A stretch of 64,000 nucleotides of DNA from Notamacropus eugenii (lineage: Eukaryota > Chordata > Mammalia > Diprotodontia > Macropodidae): positions 245,864,036 to 245,928,035 of the forward strand of contig NC_092877.1 of the NCBI RefSeq assembly GCF_028372415.1. Reading direction: 5' to 3'. This document shows positions 11,839 to 23,754 of this stretch, piece by piece (the stretch's first letter is position 1; each line of letters begins with the position of its first letter). The notes below the pieces were generated by a model that was not told the DNA's origin, did not search any database, and saw nothing but the letters and a program-made list of their open reading frames with translations. The position numbers were made by a program, and so were the translations under genes.

Positions 11839-12612
11839 GCATCTCTCTAATCAATAGTGATTTAGAGCAATTTTTCATATGACTTTAGATATCTTTAATT
11901 TCTTCCTCTGAAAACTGCCTGTTCATATCCTTGGACCATTTATAAATTGGGGAATGACTTGTATTCTTGTACATTTGACTCAGTTCTCCATATAGTTTAG
12001 AAATGAGACTTTTATCACAGACACTAGTTGCAAAAATTCTTTCCCAGTTTTCTGATTCCCTCCTAATCTTGGCTGCGTCAGATTTGTTTGTACAAAAATT
12101 TTTCAGTTTAATATAATCAAAATTAGCATAATACTTTCTATCTCTTCTTTAGTCAAAAATTAATCCGTTCTCCACACTTCTGAAAAATACACTATTTTTT
12201 GCTCTTCTTATTTGTTTATAATATTAATCTTTATAACTAGATCATGTACTCATTTGCACTTTATCCTTGTGTACAGTGTCAGGCAGTAGTGTATACCTAG
12301 TTTTCCCCAACACTTTTGTCCAATTTTCCCAGCAATTTTTGTCAGAGTGAGTTCTTATCACAGAAATTGGGGTCCTTGGGTTTATCAAACAATAGATTCC
12401 TAATTCAGTGACTCCTATGTCTTGAGTACCCAGAGTATTCCACTTTTTTACCCTTCTGTTTCTTAGCCAGTATCAAGTAGTTTTAATAATTGTTGTTTTA
12501 TAATACAATTTGAGATTTGGTAGAGGTAGGCCACCTTCCCCAGCATTTCTTTTCATTAGTCCCCTTGTTATTCTCGACCTTTTGTTCTTCCACGTGAAGT
12601 GTGATATTATTT
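11839..12612 (-). pseudogene. L1 ORF2 C-terminal part
   Basis: Reverse complement matches the thumb-to-C-terminal segment of ORF2 in copy 1 (about 10400-11200). For example 'caatagtgatttagag' at 11852 pairs with 'ctctaaatcactattgac' at 11184. Broken by stops. It ends within the 'tggaccttttgttcttcc' block, after which ORF1-type sequence begins. Confidence 0.8.
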
Positions 12613-13054
12613 TTTACAACTCTTTATGCCTCTCTTGAGACCTGCATTTGAAGATCTAATTTTCTGCTGAGTTCTGGCCTTTTTATCAGGAAGGTCTGGA
12701 AATCCCTTATTTCATGCCTGATATATTTGCTGAACTTTGCTGGGTAATTGATCCTTGGTTGTATTCCTAGCTCCTTTGCCTTGCAGAATATCATATTCCA
12801 ATGTTTTCAGTCTTTTAATGTAAAAGCTCCAAGCTCCTGTGTGATCCTGACTGCAGCTCCTAGATATTTGAATGGTTTCTTTCTAGCTGGCTGTATTATT
12901 TTCTCCTTCATTTCATAGTTTGGGAATTTGGCAAAAATATTTCTTGGGGTTTTTAGTTTGGGACTCTTGAGGGGAAGTGAATAGTGGATTCTTTCAGTGA
13001 CATTTTGCCCTCTGAATCTAGGATTTCTGGGAAATTTTCCTTGATAATATTTGA
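12613..13054 (-). pseudogene. L1 ORF1 C-terminal fragment embedded in ORF2
   Basis: Reads as the C-terminal third of L1 ORF1 plus the bases just after its stop ('tttatgcctctcttgagacc' at 12614, the same block as 15393 in this element's own ORF1). It is in the same orientation as the host L1. It replaces about 0.7 kb of ORF2, including the FADD active site, rather than lying between two halves of it, so it is not a simple nested insertion. Confidence 0.75.
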
Positions 13055-14884
13055 TGCATTATCTCAAAAGGCTGTTCTGCATGTATTAAGATAATGATGT
13101 GGTTTCTGTTAGGTTTGTTGATGATATGATGAATAATGGTAACAGTTTTAGTAATATTGAAGTAGCCCTGCATTGCAGGTATATATCTTATCTGATCATA
13201 ATGTATTTTTCTCATGATAACTTGCTGTATTCTTTTTGCTAAAATTTTATTTCAAATTTTTATGTCTATATTCATTAAACAAATTGGTCAATAATTTTTT
13301 TTTTCTATTTTGGCTTTTCCTGGTTAGGTATCAAAACCATATTTGTATCATAAAATGAATTTGGAAGGACTCCACCAGTTTTACCAGATAATCTATATAT
13401 TATTGGAATTAGCTATTCTTTATATATTTGATAGACTTTACTTGTAAATCCAGCCAGCCATGGAGATTATTTACTAGGGAGTTCACTGATGGATTGTTCA
13501 ATATCTTTTTCTGAGATGGGTTTATTTAAGTATTTAACTTCCTCTTCTCTTAATCTGAGCAATTTATATTTTGAAAAATAAACATCCTTCTAATTTAGAT
13601 TGCTGAATTTATGTGCTTAAATTTGGGCAAAGTCATTTCTAATTATGGTTTTATTTCCTGCTGATAGAAGGTGATTTCACCCTTCTCAATTGTCATATTA
13701 GGAATTTATTTTTCTTCTTTCTTTTTTAATCAAATTGACCAAATTTTTTTTCAATATAATTGATTTTTCATAAAACTAAACCTTAGTTTTACATGTATGT
13801 TCAATTTCAATTTTATTAATTCCAATTTTATTAATCTCTTCTTTGGTTTTTAGTATTTATAATCTGGTATTTACTTGAAGATTTTCACTTTTTTTCTTTT
13901 TCTAGTTTTTCCATCTGCATGTCCAAATCATTGATCTGTTCTTTCTCTATTTTATTCATGTAGACATTCAAAGATATAAAACTTCCCCTAAGAACTCATT
14001 TTGCAGTATCCCATAATATTTGATAGGTTGTCTTATTATTGTTATTCTGTTGAGTGAAATTGTTTTCTTTGTTTCTGTGATTTCTTATTTAACCCACACA
14101 TTCAAAAATATTCGATTTTTTAGTTTCCAATTAATTTTTGGTATGTTTTCCCACGGTATTTTATTACATATATTTTTTATTGCATTATGATCAGTGAAGT
14201 ATGCATTCACTATCTCTTCTATTCTGCATTGGATTGTGAGATTTTTATGCCATAATGCATGGTCAGTTTCTCTATATGTCTCATGTACTGCTAAGATAAA
14301 GGTATATTCCTGCCTATCCCGATTCAGTTTTCTCCAGATATCTACCATATCTAACTTATGCAGAGTTGTATTCACCTCCATAACTTCTTTCTTGTTTATT
14401 TTGAGGTTATATTTATGAAGTAAAGAGAGGGGGAGATTGAGGTCCCCACTAGTATAGCTTGCTGCGTATTTCTTCCTGCAACTCGGTTAACTTAAGCTCT
14501 AAGAATTTGGATGCTATACCACTTGGAGTAGATATGTTTAGTAATGATATTTCTTCTTTGTCTATGGTGCTTTTTAACAGGATATAGTTTCCTTCCTTAT
14601 CTCTTTTGACTAGATCTATTTCTGCTTTTTCTTTGTCTGAGATTAGAATTAGTACCCCTGCTTTTTATGTCAGATGAAGCACAATGTGTTCTGCTCCAAA
14701 CTTTCACCTCTACCCTGTGTGTATTCCACTATTTCAAATGAGTTTCTTGTAAACAGCATATTGTTGGATTATGATTTTTAATCCATTCTGCTATCAGTTT
14801 CTGTTTTCTGGGAGAATTCATACCATTCACATTCACAGTTATGATTACTATCTGTTTCTTTCCCTCCCTCCTCTTTCCCGCCAT
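13055..14884 (-). pseudogene. L1 ORF2 remnant, endonuclease and RT start
   Basis: Start taken at the ATG at 14884 (MAGKRREGKK), followed by IVIITVNVNGMNSPRKQ and ICCLQETHLK, the endonuclease N-terminus with its QETH active-site residues kept. The frame 14085-14381 covers the later endonuclease part (WRKLNRDRQEYTF, then TDHNAIKN). RT fingers continue to about 13058, where the sequence jumps to ORF1. Multiple frameshifts. Confidence 0.82.
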
Positions 14885-15395
14885 TTGTGCTTTTAGTTTT
14901 CCCTTCTCCCTTCCCCTCCACAATAGAGTTTTGATTTTTGACCACCACCTCCCACAGTCTTCTCTTCGTTCTTTCCGTCCCCATCCCTTTTAGTCCACTT
15001 TACCCTTACTGATTTTCCCTCCATTTTATCCTCACCTCCCCTTTCTTTCCCCCTTCCCCTTCTACTGCCTCTAGAGGTAGATTTATATACTTAATTAAGT
15101 TTGTTGTTCCCTCCTTGAACCAAATGAGATGACAGTACCTCTCAATGTTCATCTGTCTCCCGTCTTTCCCTCTAATGTAATATAATTTTGTGCCTTTTCC
15201 TGATACGAAATTTAACATTTGCTTCCTCCTCCTTTTCACATCTCCTGTTACAATCCGTTCATACCATTAAATCACATTTTTGTCATCACATCATTTACTT
15301 TATACTTGCTCCCTCTATGTAGATTCTGATCTTGTCTTACATATATGTAAATAGTTTGCCCATAATGAGTAAAAAATTTTTCCCTGTTTCCCTTT
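14885..15395 (-). other. L1 inter-ORF spacer (copy 2)
   Basis: Pyrimidine-rich on the plus strand (G/A-rich on the L1 sense strand), the counterpart of 5446-6049. Confidence 0.6.
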
Positions 15396-16499
15396 TTATG
15401 CCTTTCTTGAGATCTGCATTTTAAGAGCAAATTGTCTATTGAGTTCTGGCCTTTTAATGAGGAAGATTAGGAAATCCCTTATTTAATTGATGTCCATCTC
15501 CTTGCATGAAATATTATGTTCAGCTTTGCTGGGTAATTGTTCCTGGAATGTAATCCCAGCTCCTTTGCTTTATAGAATATCATATTCCAATTCCTTCTAT
15601 CTTATAATGTAGAAGCTTCAAGTTCCTGTGTGATACTTGCTTTAGTTTCTCGATATCTGAATGGTTTCTTTTTGGCTGCCTGTAATATTTTCTCCTTTAC
15701 TTGATAGTTCTGGAATTGGCAACTATATTGTTTGATGTTTTTAGTTTGGGATCCCTTTTGGGAGGTGAATGGTGTATTCTTTTAATGATAATTTTGCCCT
15801 CTGGATCTAGGAACTCTGTGCAGTTTTTCTTGATAATTTTTTTGGAAGATATTGCCCAGGATGACTTTTTTCTTTCACCATGAGTTTTTTATTAGGCCAA
15901 TAATTCTTAAATTTTCTCTCCTAGACCTTTTTTTTCCCCAGTTCAGTTGCTTTTCCCATTAAATATATTACAATTTCTTCTATCTTTTCATTCTTTGGAT
16001 TTTATTTTATTGATTCTTGATATCTCAAATAGTCATTAGCTTCTACTTCCCCGATTCTGAATTTTATCAATTTGTTTTCTTCAGTTAACTTTTGCATATC
16101 CTTTCCATCTGTCCAAATATTATTTTTAAGGTGTTATTTTCTCCAGTTAGTTTTCGTATTTCCTTTTCCAAATTTCCAGTTTTTCCAATTAGATTTTGTG
16201 TTTCTTTTTCCATTTGCCCAATTTTTCTTTTTAAATAGATGTTCTTTTCAGTGAACTCTATTTTCAAACTTTTTTACATGATTGGCCAGTTTTTATTCTA
16301 TTTCTCTAATGTGGCTTTTAAAATTCTTCTTCAGATCTTCCAAGGGTACTGTTTGTGCTTGCTACCAGTTCATAGTCTCTTCTGAAGATTCATATGGGAG
16401 TACAGTCTCAATGCTGACATCTTTGATATTACTGTTTTGGTCCTTTTACCAATAGAAAGATTCTATTTTCTTTTCTTTCCTACTTTGCTTCTTACTCAT
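15396..16499 (-). pseudogene. L1 ORF1 remnant
   Basis: Start at the ATG whose complement is 16497-16499, with the usual S-K-K-Q-S-R-K-K lead. The coiled coil is around 15950-16330 (an open piece at 16085-16267 reads MKIEFTEKNIYLKRKIGQ), then the RRM and C-terminal domain to a stop at 15396-15398. Frames are broken in several places. Confidence 0.8.
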
Positions 16500-17247
16500 G
16501 ATGATGTGGCTTTGTGTGTTGTGGCCTTGGGTTCTTTCAGCCAGAAGATAAAATATTAACTGGTGTGAGAAAGCCAAGGTCAGGTGAAGTCTTTTTGTGT
16601 TTCCCCATTTGCCATGGAAATAACTTGTTAACTGTGGGGAAGGAGTGGTCTGGCTATAGGATTCCTCCTCTGCTGAGCTAGAGAATAGGGAAGCTCAGTG
16701 GATGGTGATCCCGCCTGCCATAATATCTTCCTGATGACCTTGGATGGCTGAGGCATGCCTGGAGTCCTGGTGTTGATGGTTGCTTGGCCCCACTCCTTTT
16801 GGCTCGGGATCTCCTACTGCTTTGCTGAGGTGGGGCTGTCTGGGACAGCTCGGGTCCTTTACTGATCCCATTCTGCAAAACCAAGACAGGTCTTCCTTAG
16901 ATATTTTCCTATCCTCACGTGCTACAAGTCTGTTTCCCTCTTCTGCTGATTTCACAGTTCGAGGATTTTTCTGGGGAAATATTTTCAAGGTCAACAGGGG
17001 GAGGGAGAGAGAGCATTTACTGATCACTGACAATTTGGCTCCTGAAAGTTCAACTAGGTGACTTACAGACATTTATTATGCGGACTGATGGTCTCAGTAG
17101 CAGCTGCTGCAGATAGCTGGAGCTCCGAGGCTCTCACTTGACCGGTTCCTCCGGACCCCTCTGCTGGGCTGATATGCCTGAGATTCTGCAGTGCAGCTGC
17201 TACCTCATGCCACCCAGGGCTTCCTGTTTGGCCCTAGTCAGACAGTT
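16500..17247 (-). other. L1 5' UTR, truncated (copy 2)
   Basis: G/C-richer than its surroundings and closely parallel to 55348-56220 of the other minus-strand L1 (both carry 'ggcttgtt', 'ctcctgaaagttca' and 'cagggcttcctg' blocks). It ends at a T-run (17248 onward). Several open frames on both strands lie here. They are typical of GC-richer L1 5' UTRs and I do not call them as genes. Confidence 0.75.
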
Positions 17248-17814
17248 TTTTTTTTTTAAAGAAAATAAGTAAATTTTAATCAGATTCAATCAGTTTATAC
17301 TTTCATGCAGTTGTAACACTATGCCTAGAATATACGTGGTCAGCTGAAATTAATGGAAGCATGATGTTAGTAGTACTTTTATTGGGAACAAAGAAATAAA
17401 ATTCTAGTTTTGGGAAAGGGTTTCTGGAATCAGAGACAGGCAACGACAACAGAAACAAAGATAAACAGAGACAGAGAAAGACAGAGAAAGATACACAGAT
17501 AGAAAAACAGATATTTTAAAAAAAACAAATAATACAAGAAGTTAAAAAAAAAAGAATAAAAGCAACGAATTGATTGAAGTGAACTGTGCCAATATAAGAA
17601 AGGGAAGGAAAAAATAACAAATATATCAACGTTTTTGCAGCCACCAGTAACCCAGTCTTCCCACTATATGCCCTTCAGAAAACTCTTAAGAAATTGGATT
17701 GGTTAGAATGGTGGAAATCCTGCATAGTATACTAACATCTCCTCAATCTCATCCCCTTCCCCTGAAGGAGTAAATGAAGAACATTTTTGTTTATAGTGTC
17801 TAAGTCTTAATTTC
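17248..17814. other. Unassigned flank with CAGAGAAAGA-rich patch
   Basis: Begins with a T/A run at the L1 boundary. Positions 17430-17560 hold an imperfect purine repeat (cagagaaagacag units). Nothing else recognised. Confidence 0.5.
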
Positions 17815-18066
17815 AACTGTTGTTCAGGCATTTTTTCAGTTGTGTCTGACTTCATGACTCCATCTGGAGTTTTCTTGGCAAAATACGGGAGACATTTGTC
17901 ATTTGCTTCTCTAGCTCACTTTATAGATGAAATAAGTGAGCCACACAGGGTTAAGTTGCCAAGGGTGGCACTATTAAGTGTCTGGGCCTGAATCTGAACA
18001 CATGATTTGAACTTCCTGACTGGAAGTCTGGAATTCTATCTATCTACTACAAAACCTAGCTGTTTC
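17815..18066 (+). repeat. Mar1-like marsupial CORE-SINE
   Basis: Full-length pattern: 'gttgttcaggcattttttca', 'gtgtctgacttcatgactcc', 'gagttttcttggcaaaatac', a 'ctcactttatagatga' block, a degraded 'gttaagttgccaagggt' core and an 'aaaacctagctg' end. These match the tRNA-type SINE common in marsupials. Diverged, so old. Confidence 0.75.
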
Positions 18067-19170
18067 CTAAATTGTAATACCCTAAGGCAAAACATCAGTC
18101 ACTCTTACTTAAATATACTATTCTTAGCTGTATACCGGGAGTCAGACACAAAGTACTTCTTTATTAGGTCTTGAGTAAGTCATTCTGGCCACACACTCTT
18201 CAACTAACCTACTCTCACTATGCACATACAGTCTTACATCAAATTCTCCTTAATATTATGACAAGTGATTATTATTCCAATATAGATTTTCCATCCTCTT
18301 TATTTTTTCTCAAGTATCATTTAACCATTTATTTCCTCTATATTACTGATAAACAACTAATCTCAATTAGAATTTAAAAAATTATATTGAGTTCAATGAT
18401 AAGAACTGAGATACAAATAAATCTTCCTAAGGTCAGTTCTTCCCTTTACCACATCAGCCTCAGGGGAATGCGTTCACAGACTTAAAGTGTCTTTTACAAA
18501 AAATTCTCCCACCAATTTCCTTTATAGGGATGTCATATCTAATGGGTGATTTGATAATTTCTTGTAGAACACACCTTGGCTGCTGGGTCAATCTACTGCT
18601 GGACTTGAAGAAGCTCCTCCAGGCTGTCTCCTTTCCAGGTCTAACTGACAGTATATTCTCCCATAGATCTCCATTCCTGAACATTTAGTGGCACTTCCAG
18701 CCTCTCAGAGCTCACAGCGTCATAGCCTAATCTGTTCCATCTCTGAACCATTCATTTACTGGCAAGAAAGAACAGAACAAAGCAGACAAACAACGGAAAG
18801 AAAAGTAACATTTGCCAGGGTAATAAAAACACACCTGACTCTGATAGGGCTTTTCTCCCTGCCAAAAGGTCTACGTTATTTTTTTCTTATTTACACACAA
18901 AGCTGCCAGGGAAAGAGAGATCAAATCCTTCAGAAGGAACCTGTTTTGTGCACACTTGGTTCCAGCTCAGTAGCCAACTAAAAGGTTTTTTTGTTTGTTT
19001 GTTTCTTTACCAAACAATTAAATGACAAGAGATAGGAATGCTATATCTGTGCTTTGTCTGAAATAGAATGCAATATTCTCTATTTTGCAGCTTTAAACAT
19101 GTTTGAAAGCAGGTTCCTCAAATATGACATTGCAGAATTTGCAAGTTTTAAAGTCTGAACTCCTATTGCC
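18067..19170. other. Unassigned intergenic DNA
   Basis: No repeat family recognised. A minus-strand frame at 18460-18684 (74 codons, begins MFRNGDLWENILSVRPGK) and a plus-strand frame at 18688-18981 abut, but neither shows a domain I know. The stretch is slightly richer in GC than its flanks and could be a very old repeat. Confidence 0.4.
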
Positions 19171-19325
19171 CGGTCCTTGTTATATGCACATAAGTGAAAT
19201 AAGTCCCGGAAACTTTATATGACTTGTCTATATTCACATGAGTTATAAACATCGGAAGTGGGATTTGAATCTATGTCTTCTGACTCCACGTATTATGATC
19301 TTTCTATTGAATCATATTGACACGG
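19171..19325 (-). repeat. MIR-type SINE remnant
   Basis: 'ggaagtgggatttgaatcta' and 'gtcttctgactccacg' fit the inverted MIR core. The flanking parts are eroded. Confidence 0.5.
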
Positions 19326-19475
19326 ATGAAAAATAACAATTTATTTTTCCATTAATTTTGAAAGCAGCAGAGCACATTGCACATATCATTGTAACTACAA
19401 GACTCTGAAGCTTATTATAAGAAAACATTAGGACAATGATAGATTTTTATAATAATTCGTTTATTTTCATCTACA

Positions 19476-19625
19476 CAATGACCATGTAAGTTTCCTTTCA
19501 CCTTCGTTATCTGTATTTTGAAGATGAGGATACTGAGAGTTTAAATGATTTGCATACAACTTGTAAATGCCTGAGTAGGAACTTGTCTTCTTATCCCACA
19601 CAGTACATTTTCCCTTGTATTGTAA
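19476..19625 (-). repeat. MIR-type SINE remnant
   Basis: 'gaagatgaggatactgagag', 'taaatgatttgcatacaact' and 'tgtaaatgcctgagtagga' fit an inverted MIR. A second remnant separate from the one to its left. Confidence 0.55.
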
Positions 19626-22435
19626 GATTTCTCATCGGAAAACCATATTTCTAGCAGCATAACATAATACTCAGTAATAGGAACCATCACTAAAACTGGT
19701 TGCTTGTGGAAGAGTTACATTCTTAATGCCACTAAAAATGTGTATATATTTCCATGAGCTCTCTTATGACACAAGTACATAAATTATTCCAGAAAGTTGT
19801 TAAAGATTTCGTATACACACATGCTTGTAACAGGGCATATTTCTTTATTTTGTTTTATTTTCCTTATGGGAATCATTTTTACTTATGAATATTTAAACTA
19901 TTATGTGCGTCAAGTAAGTAGATGTGCTTTTGAGTTTCTTCAGAGCAGGGACTATGTTTCATTTAAACTGTGAATCCCTAGGTTTAGTGCAGTGGGTTTT
20001 GTAAGTATGTAATTGAATTGGATTTACTCACATGGAATTATTTCAAATGACTCCTCACCTTAATTATTTTTTTTTAAATCAGTTTCAGCTTTTGCTCTTT
20101 TGTTTTCTTTTTACTATTTTCTCACACTGACATTGTGCCTTTTATCTCATAAAGTCACAACTTTTTTCATTGCTAGGCTTTCTATACTAATACTCATTTT
20201 ACTCCCCCAAGGAATTCATTTTAGTGGCCCTTTCAGAACTTGTGATAATTGTAGTACCCTTCTTCCATTCCTGTTTGTCTCTTCTCTTTCCCCTCATGCC
20301 CTAGTCTCTGTTTCAGATGTGACTTTATAATCATTTATCCGTCCCAGTTGAAAAACAATTTAATAAACTTAAGCCCTGATAAGTCATTAGATGATAGTAG
20401 ATAAAAGAACTAAATTAGAAAATATATCTCATGTCTTTTAATAATTAGAAACTACAAAATTAGAAGGTGAAAATACTATCTGGTGTAATCGCTGTGTCCC
20501 AGGGATTGCTTAATTTCTTTTGAGAATACAATATATTAGTGATATACTTAGTTGACTTAGTAAATATGATTGTTGGGCCAAATATAAGTAAATTATTAAG
20601 TGCCTAAGTTTGTACCACAAAAAATATGATGCCCAAATTATTCGCCCTATATTTTTGGATATTCTAATTGTTAGAGAATTCCAAATACAAGCCAGATGAT
20701 TTAATAAAATAGGAAGCTCATACACGATAGAAAAATAGCAGAAAAAGCTTTATCCAGTGGTCATGTGCAAATATACAAAACGTATACAAAACTAAGTAGA
20801 AGTTTAGTAAGTGCAGAACTTTTTTTGTACAGAAAAACATATTCAAAAAAAAAAAAAAAAACAAATCTACTTAATGGCCACGTCTGAAAATACGTGTATT
20901 ATTCTGTGTTTCTAATCCATAAACTACTTTCCCCCAAGAGGCAGGAAGCATTCTTCGTTATGAGTCCCTGGAAATAATAATTGTTCATTAAACTGATCAG
21001 AGCTGTTATATGAATGTGAATATTAACTGAAACAGCATATTTATTACATTCATTGAAATACATTAAATTTTATTTTTTAATCTTAAAAATATACAGTATA
21101 CAATATGTCCTCCTTTTCTGAAATTACCTCCTTGACGCAGTCATTGGTTGCACAATAATTTGACAAATATTCTTGAATTGTTCATCTTGAAAATACACAT
21201 TTCTCAATTCAATATTAAGTACACTTTTGAAAAACATCTATTTTTCCAAGTATAGCCTTAATTATAAGGAGTTTAAATAAGATGATTTCTAATCCATTGA
21301 AACATTTTCTCCATCTCTTAGATATATTTCAAAACACTTTATTACATATGACATAATTGTGAAGTGATACTGCAGTATCATGTTTTCTTTGGGACATTTC
21401 TGTAATTCTGGAAACAATTTTCATTATAACTTTTTTTTTTAACAGAGTTTACCATTCCCTTGATAGGGACAATACTTCTGGATCCCAAAGAGAAGAAATT
21501 TATCTTCCCAAATACTTTTTTGGGTAGATATTCTAAAATATTATGAAAACACATAGAACTTAAGGACTCCACTGATATTATTGTGAGGATGGTTCTGATG
21601 TAGTCGCGAATGGAAAGGGAAATTTCATAAGGATATATTGCATTTTTTTTAATTGTCAGCACTTTATCTAGCATTTGTATTCTCTTTCCCTTAGCAAGCA
21701 TTTTAAGTAGTATCTGCTACAATCTGCATTTCTTTTGTACTACTGTTCTTTTCATTATACTTCTAAACCCATAACTCTTCTCTGCATTGTAAAAGAATCA
21801 ATACAAGCCCCCCAATTACTTCTCTACTTCAGAGATCCCTCTGCTTCCATAGGTCTGTCATAATTTTGAATAGATTTTAGTTTGAAATCTCTTCCTAAAT
21901 GTGTGTGCATTATATTTCTATTTCTGTTTGTGCGCACACATATACATAATACATACACATTTATATAAACGTGCACACAGATGTGTGTTTGTGTGTGCAA
22001 AGAAAGGGAGAGACAAGAGAGAGAAAACAACTGAAAGCCCACTCTGTGTCATTTGGACCATTCACAGCAACTGGAGATCCCCTAAAACTCTGAAGTGCTG
22101 GGTAATTGTCCTCTGATTGCCTCAACTCTTTAATGTTCATCTCTTTGCTCAGAATGGAAAATTCACAGTGACATGTCATATTTCTTTGACTGTAGAAAGC
22201 AAAGTTATTGATAAAAACATAAGTGCTAATCAATTTGCTGTATAGTTTTTAATGACGGAAAAAGTAGCTAAGATGTTTCTAATTCTAATTCTAATAGTTT
22301 TAGTGCCTTCACTGAAGTTTCTATAATATTTATAATTACAGGCATCTTGCATATGTCATGTCAAAATGACCTGTGTATTAAGTACTAATTGACTTTGTTA
22401 GTTGCAGTTTTGGATGAATAAATAGATTCACAGGA
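19626..22435. other. Unassigned intergenic DNA
   Basis: No gene. Positions 19935-20010 ('gagcagggactatgtttc' and on) resemble an L2/MIR 3' end. Pyrimidine-rich 20150-20330 may be older L2. An A-run lies at 20850-20867. 21910-22000 holds an imperfect CA/TG microsatellite. None of the open frames (for example 21378-21701 minus) has a recognisable domain. Confidence 0.45.
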
Positions 22436-22525
22436 CTCAAGTGAATTATCATTGGTCATTCAAGAAATGTCAGAGGAGAAATTTGAATTTAGACCATTCT
22501 ATCTCCAAGTCCAGGACTATATCCA
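22436..22525 (-). repeat. Possible MIR core remnant
   Basis: 'gaggagaaatttgaatttag', then 'tctccaagtccaggacta', weakly fits the end of an inverted MIR. Followed by an A-rich patch (22530-22590). Confidence 0.35.
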
Positions 22526-23754
22526 TAGCAAAAACAAAACTAAACGAAAATGAAAACAAAACTAAAAACAAACAAAAAAATAAACAGGGAATAATGTCCC
22601 TAAATATTTTAAGTAACTACTTAATTGCTGGAATTTGAGTAAATTATCTAAACCTCCTAGGTTTAATTTTATTTGTTCATAAAATGAAGTATTTAGATCA
22701 GCTGATCTCTAATATCCCTTGATGTTTTCATACTGAGACTTTCAGGAGTAGTTTTTGATTACTTCCTTTTGGGATAGGGTTATTTTTGTACATAGAGATG
22801 TTTCCTATTATGAAGCTGCAGTTAGACACAATGGAAACTTAAACATATAAAGCAAGAATAAATTTTTAAGGAATAGGATCACCTAGAATAGAAACATGTA
22901 ATAGGACAGTAAAAAAATATATGTATTTCACATTATTTCAGCACTGTTCCTCATTTTCTTTACTACAACAAGAATTTTTAAAAGTATGTATCAAATAATA
23001 CATAAGCATGGGCATTCTAATACTAGATTAATTTTGAGAGAATAGTATAGGCTGGTGATCAGAAAATTATTTTATCTTTGAAATAGGAAGTCAGGTTCGA
23101 ATGGAATAAAGCCAATAAACAATATATTAAAAGAATTATTACAATGCTTTACCTAGGACTACTTAAGGAGCTTTGCATCTTTTTTGAAAGATCATACAGG
23201 CAAAACCTTAGATCCTCATTGTCAGCAACCCATTATTTCCTGGTGACAAGCTGACAATGTCCACTGTTTTCCATGGTCACTGATCTGTATAGTCACCAAC
23301 CTGTATAGTTGCCTGCTTATATGCAGTACAAAACATGGTGAAGAAAGGGATTCTATTCAAGTTTGTAGGTTCTGAGAAAGTGTGCATAAACTCAATGAAT
23401 TTTATTTGTTCTATCAAATTGAGTCTTTAATATTTATAAGCGATGTGACAACATACACCATTCGTTTCAGGTAGAGGATGAGATCAAAGGCTTTATAATT
23501 ATTCGATCTGATTTCACAGAGGCTGAAAATGTAGGGTCCATGCCCTCCAAAGAAATGGAATCCTGAAAAGAAATGTTGACTCTTTCTGTATAAGCATGCA
23601 CTCAAAATCAAAGGACTCAAGCCACTATCAATTATTTGTTTTAACTGACAATCAGAAAATATATTTGCATCACCAGTGAATGGACATGAAGAACTCACAT
23701 GGAAATATGTCATCATATCATAAGCAAAGAATAATAGCTTTGCTTCTACATTGC
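22526..23754. other. Unassigned intergenic DNA
   Basis: Apart from the A-rich patch at its start, no repeat is recognised. A 100-codon minus-strand frame at 23414-23716 (starts MMTYFHVSSSCPF) has moderately balanced composition, but no family I can name and no visible splice or promoter context. Not called as a gene. Confidence 0.4.

Larger units (their letters stand above)
11839..17247 (-). mobile_element. L1 LINE copy 2, minus strand, mosaic
   Basis: Inverted L1 that meets copy 1 tail to tail, with no poly(A) between. From right to left it has 5' UTR (16500-17247), ORF1 (15396-16499), a spacer, ORF2 N-terminal part (13055-14884), a misplaced ORF1 segment (12613-13054) and the ORF2 C-terminal part (11839-12612). 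Its last few hundred bases of ORF2 and its 3' UTR are missing. Compared with the 5' end of the copy at 56466 it lacks roughly 240 bp of 5' UTR. Confidence 0.87.

Noticed and set aside
12613-13054. Simple nested L1 insertion inside ORF2
   Set aside because: No tail and no target duplication are visible, and ORF2 sequence between the two edges is missing rather than displaced.
11839-17247. Twin-priming as the cause of the inverted L1 pair
   Set aside because: Twin priming would leave one element with an inverted 5' part and a poly(A) tail. Here both copies cover the same L1 regions and no tail is present.
23414-23716. 100-residue minus-strand frame
   Set aside because: Composition looks passable, but I could not match it to any family, and no splice, promoter or polyadenylation context supports it.
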